A stretch of DNA of 64,000 nucleotides, taken from assembly GCA_025934375.1 (NCBI GenBank), contig JAICYD010000003.1, positions 1-64,000 on the forward strand, read 5' to 3'. Below, one piece after another: positions 61,833 through 64,000 of the stretch. The notes under the pieces are model-generated. The model did not search any database, was not told the origin of the DNA, and saw only the letters and a program-made list of their open reading frames with translations. The DNA is from Streptosporangiaceae bacterium. GTDB lineage: Bacteria; Actinomycetota; Actinomycetes; Streptosporangiales; Streptosporangiaceae. The position numbers and the translations under genes are program-made. The first letter of the stretch is position 1, and every line of letters starts with the position of its first letter.

Positions 61833-62343
61833 AGCCGTTCTCCCTTCGCCTCGCGCGGATTGCAGGGACTACAGGAACGTGTGACGCATACATGAATATG
61901 TTATCACATTCCTGTAGATCAATGATGCTTTATACAGCTATTTTTCATGATCATTTTCGAAATAATTACCGCTGCCGGCGATCCAGGACAGCTTCGAAGG
62001 CGCGCATCGTGGCTACGATGATCGCCCGGTCAGTGGGGGTTAGAGCAGCCAGCACCTCGGTCCAGGCGGTGGCGCTGCCGGACAGCCACTGTGCGATCGG
62101 GACGCTTTGGCGAAGACGTCTACCGCCTCGTCGTGGGGCTATTGGAGTATGCGCGACACGGCGGTGTGCGGGCAGGGAGGCGTCACAGTACGCCTGGCAA
62201 CGAGCAGTAGGCTACGGACCGTTACGCGTGAAAAGTCTTGGGGGCTGGCACTAAAGGACGCGCGCCGACTTCTTCGCCATGCTCATTGACCTGCGGATCT
62301 CGTCGGTTTTACGGTCAAGGCGAGTTCCAAGGGAGGGACGCGC
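61833..62343. other. 511-base intergenic region with regulator remnant
   Basis: The first 130 bases are AT-rich (61885-61965). The middle holds a MarR-like remnant (61966-62138). The rest carries no gene; a good ribosome site, AGGGAGGG, precedes the monooxygenase start at 62344. Confidence 0.5.
61966..62138 (-). pseudogene. C-terminal remnant of MarR-family regulator
   Basis: The minus strand between an in-frame TAG (62139-62141) and the stop at 61966 encodes about 56 residues, including WTEVLAALTPTDRAIIVATM and RAFEAVLDRRQR. This resembles the last helix of MarR-type regulators. No winged-helix DNA-binding part precedes it and no start is usable, so it is probably a truncated relic next to the island boundary. 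Confidence 0.5.
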
Positions 62344-63981
62344 ATGGCTGATCTCGACGTCGTCGTGGTGGGAGCCGGGTTCGCCGGGCTCTATGCGGTG
62401 AAGACGCTACGCGACGCCGGGCTGAGGGTGCGGGCATTCGAGGCCGGCAGCGGGGTCGGCGGGACGTGGTTCTGGAACTGCTACCCGGGCGCGCGGTGCG
62501 ACGTGGAGTCCAAGGACTACTCCTACTCGTTCTCGCCGGAGTTGCAGCAAGAGTGGACCTGGAGTGAGCGGTACCCGGCGCAGCCGGAGGTGCTGCGCTA
62601 CCTGAACCACGTGGCGGACCGGTTCGAGCTGTGGCCGGACATCCAGCTGAGCACCACCGTCACCGCCGCGACGTGGAACGCGGAGGATAGCGAATGGCGC
62701 GTCACCACTGACGACGGGCAACTGCGGACAGCGCAGTTCGTCATCTCGGCGGTCGGCTGCTTGTCGGCCTACAACGTGCCGTCCCTGCCTGGCCTGCGGG
62801 AGTTCGGCGGGCAGTGGTATCACACGGCGCGCTGGCCAAAGGGTGGCGTCGACTTCACCGGCCAGCGGGTCGCGGTGATCGGCACCGGGTCGACCGGCAT
62901 CCAGGTGGCCCCGGAGATCGCCGCGACCGCCGCGCGGCTGTACGTCTTCCAGCGGACGGCGCACTTCGCGGTGCCGAACCGGAACGCCCCCGTCGACCCG
63001 GCCGCGGACGCCGCGCTGAAGGCCGGCTACGCCGAATACCGGGCGCAGGCGCGCGAGTCGATCCTCGGGGTGCCGCTGACCGGGACGGGGCAGTCGGCGC
63101 TGGCCGTGCCGTCCGACGAGCGCGAGGCGCTTTACATGGAGCGGTGGAAGGCGGGCGGCGGGATGCCGTTCCTGGCCGGCACTTACATCGACCTGCTGGT
63201 GTCCCGGGAAGCGAACGACACGGTCGCGGAGTTCATCCGGGACCGGATCCGGGAGACCGTCGCCGATCCCGCCGTCGCGGAGCTGCTGTGCCCGCGCGCC
63301 TACCCGGTCGGGGCTAAGCGGCTGGCCCAAAGCGACGACTACTACTCGATGTTCAACCGGCCGAACGTCACGCTGGTCGACGTCAGGGCGACGCCCATCT
63401 CGTCGGTGTCGGCCAGCGGCCTGACGACGGAGGACGGGACGTTCTACGGGCTCGACGCGATCGTGTTCGCGACCGGATTCGACGCGATCTCCGGCGCGCT
63501 GGACCGCATCGACATCACCGGCGCGGACGGGGTGACGCTACGGGCGAAGTGGGCGGCCGGGCCGCACGCGTACCTCGGGGTGGCCGCCGCCGGCTTCCCG
63601 AACCTGTTCATCGTGACCGGGCCGGGCAGCCCGTCGGTGTTCAGCAACATGGTGCTATCGATCGAGCAGCACGTGGAATGGATCCGGGACGCGATCACCT
63701 TCGTCCGCGCGCGGGGAGCGGCGTCCATCGAGGCACTGGCGCCGGCCGAGGAGGAATGGGTGGCGCACACGCAGGAGGTAGCGTACTCCACGTTGTTCCC
63801 GCTGGCCGACTCCTGGTACGTGGGGGCGAATATCCCGGGAAAGGCGCGTGTCTTCAGCTCCTACGTGGGCGGTGTCGGTCCTTACCGCGCCAAGTGCGAC
63901 GAGGTGGTCGCTAACGGGTACGCGGGGTTCACGCTCGCGTCTGACAGTGATGAGATCTCAGTTTCCGGGAGGCTACGGTGA
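62344..63981 (+). CDS. Baeyer-Villiger-type flavin monooxygenase
   Basis: 545 residues. FAD-binding VVVVGAGFAGLYAVKTL (5-21), a GGTWFWNCYPGARCD segment typical of cyclohexanone-monooxygenase-like enzymes, the type I BVMO fingerprint FGGQWYHTARWP, the NADPH-binding VIGTGSTGIQVAPEIA and the late ATGFD motif are all present. It would insert oxygen next to a ketone using NADPH and O2. ATG follows AGGGAGGGACGCGC. The stop overlaps the start of a following gene. Confidence 0.94.
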   Translation: MADLDVVVVGAGFAGLYAVKTLRDAGLRVRAFEAGSGVGGTWFWNCYPGARCDVESKDYSYSFSPELQQEWTWSERYPAQPEVLRYLNHVADRFELWPDIQLSTTVTAATWNAEDSEWRVTTDDGQLRTAQFVISAVGCLSAYNVPSLPGLREFGGQWYHTARWPKGGVDFTGQRVAVIGTGSTGIQVAPEIAATAARLYVFQRTAHFAVPNRNAPVDPAADAALKAGYAEYRAQARESILGVPLTGTGQSALAVPSDEREALYMERWKAGGGMPFLAGTYIDLLVSREANDTVAEFIRDRIRETVADPAVAELLCPRAYPVGAKRLAQSDDYYSMFNRPNVTLVDVRATPISSVSASGLTTEDGTFYGLDAIVFATGFDAISGALDRIDITGADGVTLRAKWAAGPHAYLGVAAAGFPNLFIVTGPGSPSVFSNMVLSIEQHVEWIRDAITFVRARGAASIEALAPAEEEWVAHTQEVAYSTLFPLADSWYVGANIPGKARVFSSYVGGVGPYRAKCDEVVANGYAGFTLASDSDEISVSGRLR

Positions 63982-64000
63982 CCACGAGCGCTGCGATCAA
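63978..64000 (+). CDS. start of next gene, truncated by window end
   Basis: GTG at 63978 overlaps the monooxygenase stop (GTGA) and begins V-T-T-S-A-A-I. Only seven codons are in view, so no function can be assigned; the overlap suggests an operon with the monooxygenase. Confidence 0.45.

Overview
This window is high-GC DNA from a filamentous-type actinobacterium. It carries many families largely confined to actinomycetes: XRE regulators with a DUF5753 tail, a DUF397 protein, DUF574 (Methyltransf_19) methyltransferase, DUF4192, DUF6879, DUF2637/SpdB-like transfer protein, 13E12/DUF222-HNH endonuclease and the Pgl (BREX type 2) phage defence genes. Genus and species cannot be assigned from the sequence alone. 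No rRNA, tRNA or CRISPR array was found.

Left flank (1-15.1 kb), apparently ordinary chromosome: a methyltransferase, a hypothetical protein, a 4-hydroxybenzoate hydroxylase-like gene (pobA) divergent from an IclR regulator, upp, an ArsR/DUF5937 regulator divergent from an MFS exporter, a small HTH protein whose 5' end lies in a 17-bp tandem repeat, a Clp_N-only protein, and a minus-strand biosynthetic group (ATP-grasp, then a lone NRPS-type condensation domain, then a double ATP-grasp protein).

Central region (15.3-60.7 kb) is best read as one integrated genomic island of about 45 kb. Its left end has transfer functions (DUF2637 membrane/HTH protein, a superinfection-immunity-like membrane protein, an inverted-repeat-rich possible oriT, a relaxase). 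Next comes a complete BREX type 2 operon (pglW-pglX-pglY-pglZ-brxD-brxHI) with a PD-(D/E)XK nuclease gene coupled to its end. Then follow isochorismatase, NUDIX, isoaspartyl-methyltransferase-like and serine hydroxymethyltransferase genes; a five-gene operon (DUF574 methyltransferase, ABM monooxygenase, methyltransferase, GNAT/FemX-like, PhyH dioxygenase); and a regulatory block with three XRE/DUF5753 proteins, a zinc-ribbon/HTH protein, DUF397, an HATPase and DUF4192. The right end holds a two-gene cassette, an OGG-fold DNA glycosylase overlapping a GIY-YIG nuclease.

The island is bounded by two broken genes whose pieces are exchanged. The first ~50 codons of a large serine recombinase, with its catalytic serine (15.3 kb), are fused to the middle of a DUF222/HNH endonuclease gene. 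The rest of the recombinase lies 45 kb away behind the N-terminal half of the DUF222/HNH gene (59.5-61.8 kb). The last ~44 codons of the HNH gene sit inverted at 15.2 kb. The simplest history is insertion of a serine-integrase element into a 13E12-type HNH gene (as phage phiRv1 does in Mycobacterium), followed by inversion of the ~45-kb interior with breakpoints inside the integrase gene and the HNH linker. That inversion would have disabled the integrase.

Right flank (61.9-64 kb): remnant of a MarR-type regulator, a Baeyer-Villiger-type flavin monooxygenase, and the first codons of a translationally coupled next gene.
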